Shown here piece by piece: positions 18,060-28,512 of a stretch of 64,000 bases of DNA. The DNA comes from Bacteroidota bacterium (GTDB taxonomy: Bacteria > Bacteroidota > Bacteroidia > 2-12-FULL-35-15), in NCBI GenBank assembly GCA_005772895.1, contig SXIH01000028.1:1-64000 (forward strand). Reading direction: 5' to 3'. The notes under the pieces were generated by a model, which saw only the letters and a program-made list of their open reading frames with translations, searched no databases and was not told the origin of the DNA. The position numbers and the translations under genes were made by a program. Position 1 is the first letter of the stretch. Each line of letters opens with the position of its first letter.

Positions 18060-20507
18060 ATGCTACAGGAAGATATATCCAAGACAAACGATAATTTTGA
18101 GCGCTACAAAGAGCGTATTTCGAATTTCAGTGGTGAATTTGAACTCGGACTCTTTTTGTTCATTGCCAGAAAAAGTCTTATCTGGATTATACTTTTTTTC
18201 GGTTTAGCATTTGCCGGAGCAAAATTATATTTACGCTATACTCCTCCTGTTTATGAAGCATCCAGTGTTATTCAGGTTCAAACCAGCAATCAGGCAAACA
18301 AATTATTAAATGTAGAAAATCTTTATGGGTCAGCAGAAAATGTAAATGGTTTAGCTGAAGCGGTTGAACTTCTTCGCTCAAAAGTTTTTTTGAAACGTGT
18401 ATTGTCTAAATTACCTCTTGAAGTAAGCTATTATACTGAAGGAACTGTGCTTAATAACGAACTTTATACAAACACACCATTTAACATAGAGATTAAAAAG
18501 AAAGACAATACAATTGCCGGCACTAAAGTTTATGTTGATTTTAACAACAACAATTCCGGAATTGTAAATTTTGTTGCTGATGGAAAAACATATTCTGAAA
18601 ATTACATTTCTGACAAATGGTTGAAGTTCCCTCAATTTGACTTAAAAATCACTATCACAAATTACCCTAACATTCAGAAACAACAAAGTGCAGTAAAAGA
18701 AAATGCATTTTATTTTACAATTAATGATACTAATTCTTTGGTAAATAGTTGTTATTCTTCATTGACAGTTAAATTGTTAAATGAACAAGCAAAAACGATT
18801 GCTATATCATTCAAAGATTTTAATCCTCAAAAGGCTGCTGATATTGTAACAGCCATAACAGCAGAGTATACTTCTTTTGACATTGAACGAAAAGGAGAAA
18901 GCTCAAAGAGTGTTATCGGATTTATCGACCTTCAATTAGATGCTGTTTATGAGCAATTAAAAACATCTGAAAATTCTATTCAGGATTTTAAAAAAGAAAA
19001 CAATGTTTCTGAAGATATTGAGATTAAAAATACTAATACCTCTAGATTAAATGGATTAGAGGATCAAATAATTGCTTTAGAATTAGAAGAAAATGTATTA
19101 AAAAAGATAGCAAATGAAATAAATACAAACAAATCTATTGATACTTATAGTTTATTGGCTATGCTTGCCGGAATGGAGTCTGAAGCAAATATTACAAAAT
19201 CTGTTTCAGAATTACACAGGATGTTGGTTCAAAAAGAAGAAATGCTTTATCAGGTAACTCCAAACAGTGAAGCAATAAAAGCAATTGATTTTCAAATCGA
19301 CATTCAAAAAAAATTATTAAAAGAAAGTATCAAATCTGTAAGAAATAATATTGGTGTCAGAAAAGACGAGTTACAGAAAAGAGCTAACGAATTTGCAGGA
19401 ACTTTCCGTAAGCTTCCTGTTAATGAAGTAGAATATGCCCGTTTGCAACGATTATTCAGCATTAATGAAAAATATTACACTTTACTATTAGAAAAAAGAA
19501 CAGAATTTTCTATCTCAAAAGCCGGATTTGTTTCTCAAAACGTTGTATTGGAAAAAGCTGAAGTTCCATCAGGACCCGTATCTCCCAGCAGCAAGATTAC
19601 TTATATCAGCTACATACTAGTAGCTTTCCTCTTAAGCTTATTATTGATATTATTCCGCTATTTGTCACACAATGAAATTAATTCATTGAATGAAATAAGC
19701 AAGTATACAAATGCCTCAATTAGCATTTTAGGAATTGTTCCTAAATGTAAACAAGACATTCCTGTATCTCAACTTTTGGTTGATAAAAGCCCAAAATCAT
19801 TAATAGCTGAAGCATTTCGGTCCATCAGAACTAACCTGCAGTTTATTTCTAATACACCAGGACCTAAAATAATTGCTTTAACGTCAACTATTTCTGGTGA
19901 AGGAAAAACATTTGTGGCAATTAACCTTGCAGGGATTATTGCTTTTTCAGGTAAAAAAGTTGTGATTATTGACTTGGATATGCGTAAACCTAAAATTCAT
20001 ATTGGATTTAACGCAGAAAACTCAAAAGGAATGAGTACATTATTAATTGAAAAAGGAACAATTGAAGACACTGTTCAACATAGTAGCTTGGAGAATTTAG
20101 ATTTTATTACTGCAGGCCCCATTCCTCCCAATCCATCCGAATTAATTATCAGTAGTAAAATGGATGAAATATTAAATTATCTAAAAACTATTTATGATGT
20201 TATTATTATAGATAATCCTCCTGTTGGTTTGGTTAGCGATGGAATACCAATGATTCAAAGAGCTGATTACCCAATTTATATTTTCAGAGCGGAATATTCG
20301 AAGCGAAATTTTATTCAAAACGTGGATAGATTATTTAATGAAGCAAATATCAAACGACTTTCTGTTGTTTTAAACGGAGTAGATATTGAACGCAAGAGTT
20401 ATGGCTACAATTATGGATACGGATATGGATATGGATATGGGTATGGATATGGTTACTATGATGAAGGATCGAAATCAAGTGTCAAAAAATCTTTTTTCAA
20501 AAAATAG
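18060..20507 (+). CDS. Wzc-type chain-length determinant / BY-kinase
   Basis: Wzz domain, Walker A TISGEGKTFVAINLA, Walker A' VVIIDLDMRKPK, Walker B DVIIIDNPPVG, C-terminal Tyr-rich cluster. Confidence 0.9.
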   Translation: MLQEDISKTNDNFERYKERISNFSGEFELGLFLFIARKSLIWIILFFGLAFAGAKLYLRYTPPVYEASSVIQVQTSNQANKLLNVENLYGSAENVNGLAEAVELLRSKVFLKRVLSKLPLEVSYYTEGTVLNNELYTNTPFNIEIKKKDNTIAGTKVYVDFNNNNSGIVNFVADGKTYSENYISDKWLKFPQFDLKITITNYPNIQKQQSAVKENAFYFTINDTNSLVNSCYSSLTVKLLNEQAKTIAISFKDFNPQKAADIVTAITAEYTSFDIERKGESSKSVIGFIDLQLDAVYEQLKTSENSIQDFKKENNVSEDIEIKNTNTSRLNGLEDQIIALELEENVLKKIANEINTNKSIDTYSLLAMLAGMESEANITKSVSELHRMLVQKEEMLYQVTPNSEAIKAIDFQIDIQKKLLKESIKSVRNNIGVRKDELQKRANEFAGTFRKLPVNEVEYARLQRLFSINEKYYTLLLEKRTEFSISKAGFVSQNVVLEKAEVPSGPVSPSSKITYISYILVAFLLSLLLILFRYLSHNEINSLNEISKYTNASISILGIVPKCKQDIPVSQLLVDKSPKSLIAEAFRSIRTNLQFISNTPGPKIIALTSTISGEGKTFVAINLAGIIAFSGKKVVIIDLDMRKPKIHIGFNAENSKGMSTLLIEKGTIEDTVQHSSLENLDFITAGPIPPNPSELIISSKMDEILNYLKTIYDVIIIDNPPVGLVSDGIPMIQRADYPIYIFRAEYSKRNFIQNVDRLFNEANIKRLSVVLNGVDIERKSYGYNYGYGYGYGYGYGYGYYDEGSKSSVKKSFFKK
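20399..20460 (+). repeat. Coding GGATAT-type hexanucleotide repeat encoding (YG)n
   Basis: tatggatacggatatggatatggatatgggtatggatatgg encodes YGYGYGYGYGYG. Confidence 0.8.
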
Positions 20508-20515
20508 TTGATTGT

Positions 20516-21058
20516 ATGGAAGTTATTACCACACCTATTCAAGATTTATTTATTATTCAACCTAAAGTTTTTGAAGACGATCGAGGATATTTTTACGAGT
20601 CGTATAACAAGGAAGTATTTAAGAAAATTGGAGTAAGTGATGAATTTGTGCAAGACAATCAATCGCTTTCAGGAAAAGGAGTTTTGCGTGGTTTGCATTT
20701 TCAAAATCCTCCATTTGCACAAGGAAAATTAGTACGAGCTATAAAGGGATCTATTTTAGATGTTGCATTGGACATCCGGAAAAGTTCCAAGACCTACGGG
20801 CAACATTTTGATATTGTACTCAATGAAACAAATAAAACAATGCTTTGGATTCCACCCGGGTTTGCACATGGGTTTTTAACTTTAGAAGATCAAACAATTT
20901 TTTCATACAAATGTACTAATACATACAACAAACAATCGGAAGACTGCATTTTATGGAACGACCCTACATTATCAGTAAAATGGGGAATAGATAACCCTAT
21001 ACTTTCGGATAAAGATAAAACCGGAAAATATTTTAAAGATTTTGTAAGCATGTTTTAG
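20516..21058 (+). CDS. rfbC: dTDP-4-dehydrorhamnose 3,5-epimerase (RmlC family)
   Basis: KVFEDDRGYFYESYN, VLRGLHFQNPPFAQGKLVRAIKGSILDVALDIRK, WIPPGFAHGFLTLED. Confidence 0.9.
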   Translation: MEVITTPIQDLFIIQPKVFEDDRGYFYESYNKEVFKKIGVSDEFVQDNQSLSGKGVLRGLHFQNPPFAQGKLVRAIKGSILDVALDIRKSSKTYGQHFDIVLNETNKTMLWIPPGFAHGFLTLEDQTIFSYKCTNTYNKQSEDCILWNDPTLSVKWGIDNPILSDKDKTGKYFKDFVSMF

Positions 21059-21115
21059 ATATTTCGAATTTATTTTGACATTCGGAATATAAGGAAATGA
21101 TAATTTGATAGATTT

Positions 21116-22195
21116 ATGGAACATAGAACATACCTATTAATAATTTATTCTGGTTACTTATTAAGTGCTATAGTTCTTTCATTTCTAATAAATGGCCTTT
21201 TTTTAAAATTCGCATCAAACTTAGGCATTAGAAACACTTCGGAAACAGTTATCAGATGGAGTCCTGCTGCAAAGCCTGCATTGGGTGGAATTTCATTTTA
21301 TTTAATTTTTCTTCTATCTATAGCCAGCTATTCTATATTTTTTGAACACACACAAGTATTAATTAACAAACAAATATTAGGTTTACTTGCTGCTTGCACT
21401 CTTGCTTTTTTATTAGGGCTTTCTGACGATGCCTATAATACAAGACCGTTTTTAAAACTTATCATTCAGATATGTTGTGGTCTGATTTTAATTTCAACAG
21501 GTACATGTATAACTCTATTCACTAATGATTATTTAAATTTTGCATTTTCATTATTTTGGATTGTTGCTTTAATGAATTCAATCAACATGCTTGATAATAT
21601 GGATGGAATTACAACAATTGTATCTATAACTATTATCATTGGATCATTATTCATTCTCTATGTAAATAAAAATGGTCACAATATTCACACAATCATATTA
21701 ATTGGAGTTTTATCAGCTCTAATTGGGTTTTTATTTTATAATTGGCATCCTGCAAAAATATTTATGGGTGATACGGGAAGCCAATTTTTGGGTTTGTTTT
21801 TGGCTGCCATAGGAATAAAATATTTTTGGACACCAATTGATACTAATATCATTCATGAAAACATAAATGACACTAAACAATTTTTTATTTCAATTTTAGC
21901 TTTTGCAATACCAATTATTGACACAACAACTGTAGTCATAAATCGTCTAAAACGAGGGAAATCACCATTTGTTGGCGGGAAAGACCACACCACTCATAAT
22001 TTCTTTTTTATGGGATTGACTGAGAAGCGAATAGCCTTAATGTATGCAGGAATTTGCTTTCTGAATCTTTTCTTAATTTATTTAATCATCACCTATATTA
22101 AGGAGTGGGGGCTTGTTCATATTATTTTATTCTCCATTTATTTTATCATATTGTTTTATTTCTTCTATGCACCAACGCTTAGGCACAAAAAATAA
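21116..22195 (+). CDS. WecA/MraY-like undecaprenyl-phosphate sugar-1-phosphate transferase
   Basis: Multi-pass membrane protein with GLSDDAYNTRPF, NMLDNMDGI, FMGDTGSQFLG and GKDHTTH motifs. Confidence 0.85.
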   Translation: MEHRTYLLIIYSGYLLSAIVLSFLINGLFLKFASNLGIRNTSETVIRWSPAAKPALGGISFYLIFLLSIASYSIFFEHTQVLINKQILGLLAACTLAFLLGLSDDAYNTRPFLKLIIQICCGLILISTGTCITLFTNDYLNFAFSLFWIVALMNSINMLDNMDGITTIVSITIIIGSLFILYVNKNGHNIHTIILIGVLSALIGFLFYNWHPAKIFMGDTGSQFLGLFLAAIGIKYFWTPIDTNIIHENINDTKQFFISILAFAIPIIDTTTVVINRLKRGKSPFVGGKDHTTHNFFFMGLTEKRIALMYAGICFLNLFLIYLIITYIKEWGLVHIILFSIYFIILFYFFYAPTLRHKK

Positions 22196-23277
22196 TGCAG
22201 AGGAAAGAAAAAGTAATTATCCTTCTAAAATCCACTAAAAAATATTTTATAGCTTTTGGTGCTGCATTTGTATTGATAAGTTTGATAAAATTGTTTTCCT
22301 ATTCCGTAAGTGATAGTTTTTCCGATGCAGATTACCAGGATTATTTCAATGCCAGCTATAAAACATTCAGCATACGAATTCCTAAAAATTTAAATTTTGC
22401 TGGAGAGAAAACTCCGATTACAGACTTTAGTGTAAGAGAAGCTACTGAGCGCGAATTGGTAGTGAATACTTACTGGCAGTCACAATCACTTTTGCTTCAT
22501 AAACGAGCTAACCGTTGGTTTCCGGTAATTGAACCTATTCTCCAAAAAAATGGGATTCCTGATGATTTTAAATACATTGCCTTAATTGAAAGTCAACTTA
22601 CAAATGTTGTTTCTCCTCAGGGAGCAACAGGTTTTTGGCAGATAATTGAATCTACTGGAACAGGATACGGAATGGAAATTACTGAAGAAGTAGATGAAAG
22701 GTATCATGTTGCTAAATCTACCGAAGCTGCCTGTAAGTATTTCAAAGAAGCATATAAGATTTTTAATAACTGGACACTGGTTGCTGCATCTTACAATTTA
22801 GGAATGGGTGGAGTTCAAGGGCAGTTAGAAAAACAAAAAGTTACAAGCTATTATGATTTAGCAGTTACTGAAGAAACTGCAAGATATGTTTATCGGATAT
22901 TAGCCATGAAGGAAATTATTTCCCGGCCAAAAGTTTATGGATATATGCTTCGGAAAAAAGATCTTTATCCTGGCATTCCAACTAAAAAAATTGTAGTGGA
23001 CACAACAATAAATAATTTGGCCGATTTTGCGATAAGCCAAGGCGTAAATTATAAAATCCTGAAACTTTTTAATCCTTGGTTAAGAACCAACTCACTTACT
23101 AATTCAGGTAAAAAGAAATATACTATTGAAATTCCAAAAGGAAGTATGAATATTTACGATATGGATGGGAATTATGATGGAAGCAATATTCTGACACCAA
23201 CCGACTCAGTAAATTTGATTACTACTTCCCCACTAATAAATGATTCAATAAAAAAAGAAGAAAAAATTAAAGAATAA
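22195..23277 (+). CDS. Lytic transglycosylase domain protein (MltD-like)
   Basis: ALIESQLTNVVSPQGATGFWQIIESTGTGYGMEI and AASYNLGMGGV SLT motifs. Confidence 0.82.
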   Translation: MQRKEKVIILLKSTKKYFIAFGAAFVLISLIKLFSYSVSDSFSDADYQDYFNASYKTFSIRIPKNLNFAGEKTPITDFSVREATERELVVNTYWQSQSLLLHKRANRWFPVIEPILQKNGIPDDFKYIALIESQLTNVVSPQGATGFWQIIESTGTGYGMEITEEVDERYHVAKSTEAACKYFKEAYKIFNNWTLVAASYNLGMGGVQGQLEKQKVTSYYDLAVTEETARYVYRILAMKEIISRPKVYGYMLRKKDLYPGIPTKKIVVDTTINNLADFAISQGVNYKILKLFNPWLRTNSLTNSGKKKYTIEIPKGSMNIYDMDGNYDGSNILTPTDSVNLITTSPLINDSIKKEEKIKE

Positions 23278-23278
23278 T

Positions 23279-26137
23279 ATGTCCGGCTCAAGTATTAGTG
23301 AAATAGATTATTTAGAAGTTGTTGGAGCAAGAGCACACAATCTGAAAAACATTGATGTAACAATTCCAAGAAACAAACTGGTTGTTATTACCGGCTTAAG
23401 TGGCAGCGGAAAGTCTTCATTGGCATTTGACACTATTTATGCTGAAGGACAGAGACGTTATATTGAAAGTTTTTCTGCTTATGCTCGTCAGTTTTTGGGC
23501 AACATGGAGCGCCCTGATGTAGATAAGATAACAGGATTAAGTCCGGTTATCTCCATCGAACAAAAAACAGTAAATAAAAATCCCCGTTCAACTGTTGGAA
23601 CCATAACAGAAATTTATGATTTTCTAAGACTACTGTTTGCTCGCGCTTCAGATGCATATTCCTATGTAACAGGTGAAAAAATGATCCGTTATTCTGACGA
23701 TCAAATTATTCAACTGATTCTTGAAAAATTTCAAAACCAAAAAATATTAATCTTAGCTCCGGTTGTAAAAGGAAGAAAAGGGCACTATCGTGAATTATTT
23801 GAACAAATAAAAAAATGGGGGTATCTCCGTGTAAGAATAGATGGTGAAGTTGTTGAATTAACAAAACGAATTCAACTCGACAGATACAAGGTTCACGATA
23901 TAGAAATTGTAATCGACAGATTAGAAGTGAATGCTGATGCACGGCCACGCATCTCAGAATCCATGCAGTTGGCCATGAAACAAGGAAAAGGCATCATTAT
24001 GGTTCAGCCTTTTAAAATGGGAAAAATTGAAGAGGAATATGGGAATGTGGAATTTTACAGCAGACATTTAATGTGCCCGACATCCGGAATTTCTTATGAT
24101 GAACCACAGCCTAATTTATTTTCATTCAATTCACCTTACGGAGCATGTCCGAAATGTAACGGACTAGGAATGATATCGGAAGTTGACATCAACAAAATTA
24201 TTCCAAATAAAAAATTGTCTATACGCAAAGGAGCTATTGCACCTATCGGTCCGCATAAAGGAACATGGATTTTTAAGCAATTGGAAGCCATTGGTGATAA
24301 ATATGGTTTTACATTAGACACACCTGTAGAAGATATTTCCGATGAAGCTATAAATACCATTTTATTTGGTTCTGACGAAGTATTTAAAATCAAGCAATTT
24401 ACCGATAGCTCCGCAACAAGCTATAGCATTGCATTTGAAGGAATCGCAAATTTTATCATTAAACAAAATGATGAACAAAGTTCTCCAACCATTGAAAAAT
24501 GGATTCAAGGATTTATGAACAAAGTTCCTTGTGCAAAATGTGAAGGAACAAAACTGAAAAAGGAATCGCTTCATTTTAAAATAGACAAAAAAAACATTGC
24601 TGAATTATCAGAAATGGGAATTATTGAATTAAATGAATGGTTTAAAGACATTGAAAAAAGATTAAATACAAAACAAAACACTATTGCAAAAGAAGTATTA
24701 AAAGAAATAAGAACGCGTATTTCTTTTTTATTGGATGTTGGTTTAGATTACCTTTCATTAAACAGAAGTTCCAGAACACTTTCAGGTGGAGAAGCACAAC
24801 GTATCAGACTCGCTACACAAATTGGTTCACAATTAGTCGGAGTACTTTATATTTTAGATGAACCTAGTATAGGTTTACATCAACGGGATAATGTACGATT
24901 GATAAATGCTTTAAAAAATCTACGCGATATCGGCAATTCTGTTATTGTTGTGGAACACGACAAAGAAATGATTTTAGCTGCAGACCATGTTATTGATATT
25001 GGCCCTGCTGCAGGAATACACGGTGGAAAAATAATTGCTCAGGGAACTCCAAAAGAAATTTTAAAATTTCATACGCTGACATCCGATTACATTAATGGAG
25101 TAAAAGAAATTGCTATTCCAAAAGAAACAAGAAAAGGAAGTGGAAAGTCAATTGTTTTAAAAGGAGCAAAAGGAAACAATTTAAAAGATGTTTCGGTAGA
25201 GTTTCCTTTAGGAAAATTAATTTGTGTTACAGGAGTTTCAGGAAGCGGCAAATCAACTCTTATTAATGAAACTCTTTACCCTATTTTAAACAAACATTTT
25301 TATCGTTCTGAAAAAAAACCTATGCCTTTTAAGTCTATTACAGGCCTAGAACACATCGACAAAGTAATAGATATTGATCAATCACCTATTGGAAGAACGC
25401 CAAGAAGTAATCCTGCAACTTATACAAATGTTTTTTCTGATATAAGAACTTTGTTTGCAGAAATACCTGAAGCAAAAATCAGAGGTTACAAAGCCGGAAG
25501 ATTTTCTTTTAACGTAAAAGGCGGACGATGTGAAACTTGTCAAGGTGCAGGTTTAAGAACCATTGAAATGAATTTCCTACCTGATGTTTATGTAAATTGT
25601 GAAACATGCAATGGAAAACGATACAACAAAGAAACTTTAGAAATCCGTTTCAAAGGAAAATCAATCAGCGATGTTTTAAACATGACGATTGATAATGCAG
25701 TAGAATTTTTTTCAAGTATTCCATCTATTCTGCAAAAAATAAGAACATTGAAAGAAGTAGGCTTGGGATATATTACACTTGGACAACAAAGCACAACACT
25801 TTCAGGAGGAGAAGCTCAACGAGTTAAATTAGCAACAGAATTATCTAAACGCGATACAGGAAATACTTTTTACATTTTGGATGAACCAACAACTGGATTA
25901 CATTTTGAAGACATTAGAATTCTATTGGAAGTACTAAATAAACTGGTTGATAGTGGGAATACAGTTCTTGTAATTGAACACAATATGGACATAATAAAAG
26001 TAGCTGATTATATTATAGATTTAGGTAAAGAAGGTGGAAATGCCGGAGGGGAAATATTGTGTGAAGGAACTCCTAAAGAAATAATTAAAAACAAAACAAG
26101 TTATACGGCACAATTTCTGAAGGAAGAGTATCGTTAA
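23279..26137 (+). CDS. uvrA: Excinuclease ABC subunit A
   Basis: Two ABC cassettes, CXXC zinc motifs, TLSGGEAQRIRLATQIGSQLVGVLYILDEPSIGLH. Confidence 0.97.
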   Translation: MSGSSISEIDYLEVVGARAHNLKNIDVTIPRNKLVVITGLSGSGKSSLAFDTIYAEGQRRYIESFSAYARQFLGNMERPDVDKITGLSPVISIEQKTVNKNPRSTVGTITEIYDFLRLLFARASDAYSYVTGEKMIRYSDDQIIQLILEKFQNQKILILAPVVKGRKGHYRELFEQIKKWGYLRVRIDGEVVELTKRIQLDRYKVHDIEIVIDRLEVNADARPRISESMQLAMKQGKGIIMVQPFKMGKIEEEYGNVEFYSRHLMCPTSGISYDEPQPNLFSFNSPYGACPKCNGLGMISEVDINKIIPNKKLSIRKGAIAPIGPHKGTWIFKQLEAIGDKYGFTLDTPVEDISDEAINTILFGSDEVFKIKQFTDSSATSYSIAFEGIANFIIKQNDEQSSPTIEKWIQGFMNKVPCAKCEGTKLKKESLHFKIDKKNIAELSEMGIIELNEWFKDIEKRLNTKQNTIAKEVLKEIRTRISFLLDVGLDYLSLNRSSRTLSGGEAQRIRLATQIGSQLVGVLYILDEPSIGLHQRDNVRLINALKNLRDIGNSVIVVEHDKEMILAADHVIDIGPAAGIHGGKIIAQGTPKEILKFHTLTSDYINGVKEIAIPKETRKGSGKSIVLKGAKGNNLKDVSVEFPLGKLICVTGVSGSGKSTLINETLYPILNKHFYRSEKKPMPFKSITGLEHIDKVIDIDQSPIGRTPRSNPATYTNVFSDIRTLFAEIPEAKIRGYKAGRFSFNVKGGRCETCQGAGLRTIEMNFLPDVYVNCETCNGKRYNKETLEIRFKGKSISDVLNMTIDNAVEFFSSIPSILQKIRTLKEVGLGYITLGQQSTTLSGGEAQRVKLATELSKRDTGNTFYILDEPTTGLHFEDIRILLEVLNKLVDSGNTVLVIEHNMDIIKVADYIIDLGKEGGNAGGEILCEGTPKEIIKNKTSYTAQFLKEEYR

Positions 26138-26194
26138 TGCCAGTAGGCAATTATGCAGTTGGCAATAGACAAGTTAAAAGAGAAAAAAGTCAAC

Positions 26195-26210
26195 CCCGAT
26201 AGCTATCGGG
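26195..26210. repeat. 16-nt perfect palindrome CCCGATAGCTATCGGG
   Basis: Directly visible in the uvrA-LOG intergenic region. Confidence 0.85.
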
Positions 26211-26224
26211 ATCAAAAGAAAAAA

Positions 26225-26361
26225 AACAGTAGACAGTAGACAAAAAAATAAAAAAGGAAAAAGAAAACTAAAAGTTTATATTTGTTTTAAAGTAAACAAA
26301 AAAACCTATCCCACGAGTATGGGATTCGTAATTCGCTAAATTCGTAATTCGTAGTAGTATG
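26225..26361. repeat. Dispersed intergenic repeat (copy 1)
   Basis: ACAGTAGACAGTAGACAAAAA... ending AATTCGTAATTCGTAGTAGTATG; parallels 62351-62478. Confidence 0.6.
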
Positions 26362-27072
26362 ACTAATCAAGAAGAAGACAAAATCAGAAAAGCATTCGCA
26401 GCAAAAGACTGGAATGATATTAAGGCGGCCGACTCATGGCAGATTTTTAAAATCATGAGCGAGTTTGTGGAAGGTTTTGAAAAAATGAGTCGTATAGGGC
26501 CTTGCGTTTCCATTTTTGGTTCAGCCCGAACTAAAATGACAAACCCATATTACAAATTAGCTGAAGAAATTGCCTTTAAGTTAACCCGTGAAGGCTACGG
26601 AGTTATTAGTGGTGGCGGTCCTGGAATTATGGAAGCAGCTAACAAAGGTGCTAAAGCGGGTGGTGGAAAATCAGTTGGATTAAATATTGTATTGCCATTT
26701 GAACAAAGTGCAAATCCATTTGTAGATAACGACAAAAATATCAACTTCGATTATTTCTTTGTACGAAAAACTATTTTTCTAAAATATTCTCAAGGTTTTA
26801 TTGCAATGCCAGGCGGATTCGGAACATTGGATGAATTGTTTGAAGCTATCACTTTAATCCAAACAAATAAAGTAGCCCACTTCCCTATCGTTTTAGTTGG
26901 TAAAAAATATTGGGAAGGATTACTTAGCTGGGTAAAACAAACCATGTTACTCGAGGAAAATAATATCAGTGAAAAAGATTTGGAATTATTCAAGATAGTT
27001 GATACAGCTGATGAGGCAGTTGTTATAATAAATGAATTCTACTCTAAATACTTACTAAAACCAAATTTCTAA
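26359..27072 (+). CDS. LOG family (TIGR00730-type) Rossmann-fold protein
   Basis: SIFGSARTK, GGGPGIMEAANKGA, MPGGFGTLDELFEAITLIQT. Confidence 0.9.
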   Translation: MTNQEEDKIRKAFAAKDWNDIKAADSWQIFKIMSEFVEGFEKMSRIGPCVSIFGSARTKMTNPYYKLAEEIAFKLTREGYGVISGGGPGIMEAANKGAKAGGGKSVGLNIVLPFEQSANPFVDNDKNINFDYFFVRKTIFLKYSQGFIAMPGGFGTLDELFEAITLIQTNKVAHFPIVLVGKKYWEGLLSWVKQTMLLEENNISEKDLELFKIVDTADEAVVIINEFYSKYLLKPNF

Positions 27073-27075
27073 TTC

Positions 27076-28179
27076 ATGAAATATTGGTGTGTATGTTTTT
27101 TAATTTTCATAAAACCCATTTCTGTTTTTTGTCAAAACGGACAAGGATATTTTCATGATTATACAAATTCCTTTTATGTTTTTGATAAAGGAATTGAAAG
27201 ACAAGCAGAATCCTACCCGGTTACGAAAGTCTATTCTGGCAACGATTATGTTGCTTACACAGATTCAAAATTAAGTTTTATATATTATTACAATGGGTAC
27301 AAACAGGTTTTGGAAGAAAATTTGCCAAACCAAGTAGTTGCTACTCCTACATACCTTGTTTATAAAATGCAAGAGCGTTTAATGATTTGTGAAAAAGGTG
27401 AACAAAAACAGCTTGCGAAAAGATCGGATTTATTTTATGCCAGCGATTCAATTGTTATTTGGCAGGATTTGCCAAGCTTAGATTATATGGCCTACGAAAA
27501 TGGTAAAATAAAAACCATAATAAAAGCAACAACCTTTAGTGTTATTAACGATTATAAAATTGGAAATAATATAATGGCATTTAATGATTTAAATTACAAC
27601 TTAAGAATTTTCTTCAAAGGTGAAATCTACGAAACCGATAATACACGAATAACAAGTTATAACTGTGCACATAACATTGTTGCTTTTATTGATGAATACA
27701 AAAACACTTTTAATGTTTTCAGTAATGGCAAATTCAAAATTTTAAGCAAAGAAATAATAAAAGAATATTATGTTTCAAACGACATGGTATGCTTTGTAGA
27801 TTCAAAAGATAATTTTTTCATATACTACGATGAGACTTTGACAAAAATTGATACGAGAGCTCCTGACTATTTTTTTGCTAAAGGCAATATTTTATACTAT
27901 TCTTATAATTCGGAATTAAAAATAGTATATGAAGGAGAAATATATACCCAGCCGTTGGTTTTGCAACAAAGCATAATTGCAGGAAACAACTCTTTGCTTT
28001 TCTATAACAATATAAATACTCCGAAATATTTTTATAAAGGAATTGTTTATGACAGATTTTATGTTCAGAAACCATATACAATGGAGCTAAAAGAGGACTT
28101 GCCGGTTTTCAAAAACAATAATACTGTTGGTTTTTTCTATGATGGAAAAATTCATGAGTTTTCAATAAGAGCGAACTAG
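27076..28179 (+). CDS. Secreted hypothetical protein, probably beta-propeller-like
   Basis: Signal peptide; repeated YxNGxxKxL/FxKGxIY-like strands. Confidence 0.5.
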   Translation: MKYWCVCFLIFIKPISVFCQNGQGYFHDYTNSFYVFDKGIERQAESYPVTKVYSGNDYVAYTDSKLSFIYYYNGYKQVLEENLPNQVVATPTYLVYKMQERLMICEKGEQKQLAKRSDLFYASDSIVIWQDLPSLDYMAYENGKIKTIIKATTFSVINDYKIGNNIMAFNDLNYNLRIFFKGEIYETDNTRITSYNCAHNIVAFIDEYKNTFNVFSNGKFKILSKEIIKEYYVSNDMVCFVDSKDNFFIYYDETLTKIDTRAPDYFFAKGNILYYSYNSELKIVYEGEIYTQPLVLQQSIIAGNNSLLFYNNINTPKYFYKGIVYDRFYVQKPYTMELKEDLPVFKNNNTVGFFYDGKIHEFSIRAN

Positions 28180-28512
28180 CACATTCTATTTCAAACACAT
28201 TTGATTTATCAAACATCAAATGTTCATAACCTCAACCATTCTATCCTTATAAAAATCTTCTACACACTCTGCATTGCTTAATTTTATTACAACTTAAGTC
28301 ATCCAACTTCTTGCCATCCACAATAAAAGCAAAAGTTACTCTGGTAACGGTTATTAACAAGGCACTGTTTGTAATTACAGGTTCACGCATATAAAATGCA
28401 GTTCAAACTACAATAGTTTTGTTCAATTCATAATTTGTACCACTGGAAAACGCTTAAAAACATTACTATTTCATTAGAACAGGTTTTGGTATTCATTACT
28501 AAACAAACTAAT

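Noticed and set aside
28320-28400. Possible tRNA or structured RNA (GTTACTCTGGTAACGG, GGTTCACGC)
   Set aside because: Short complementarity but no cloverleaf, anticodon arm or acceptor stem could be drawn.
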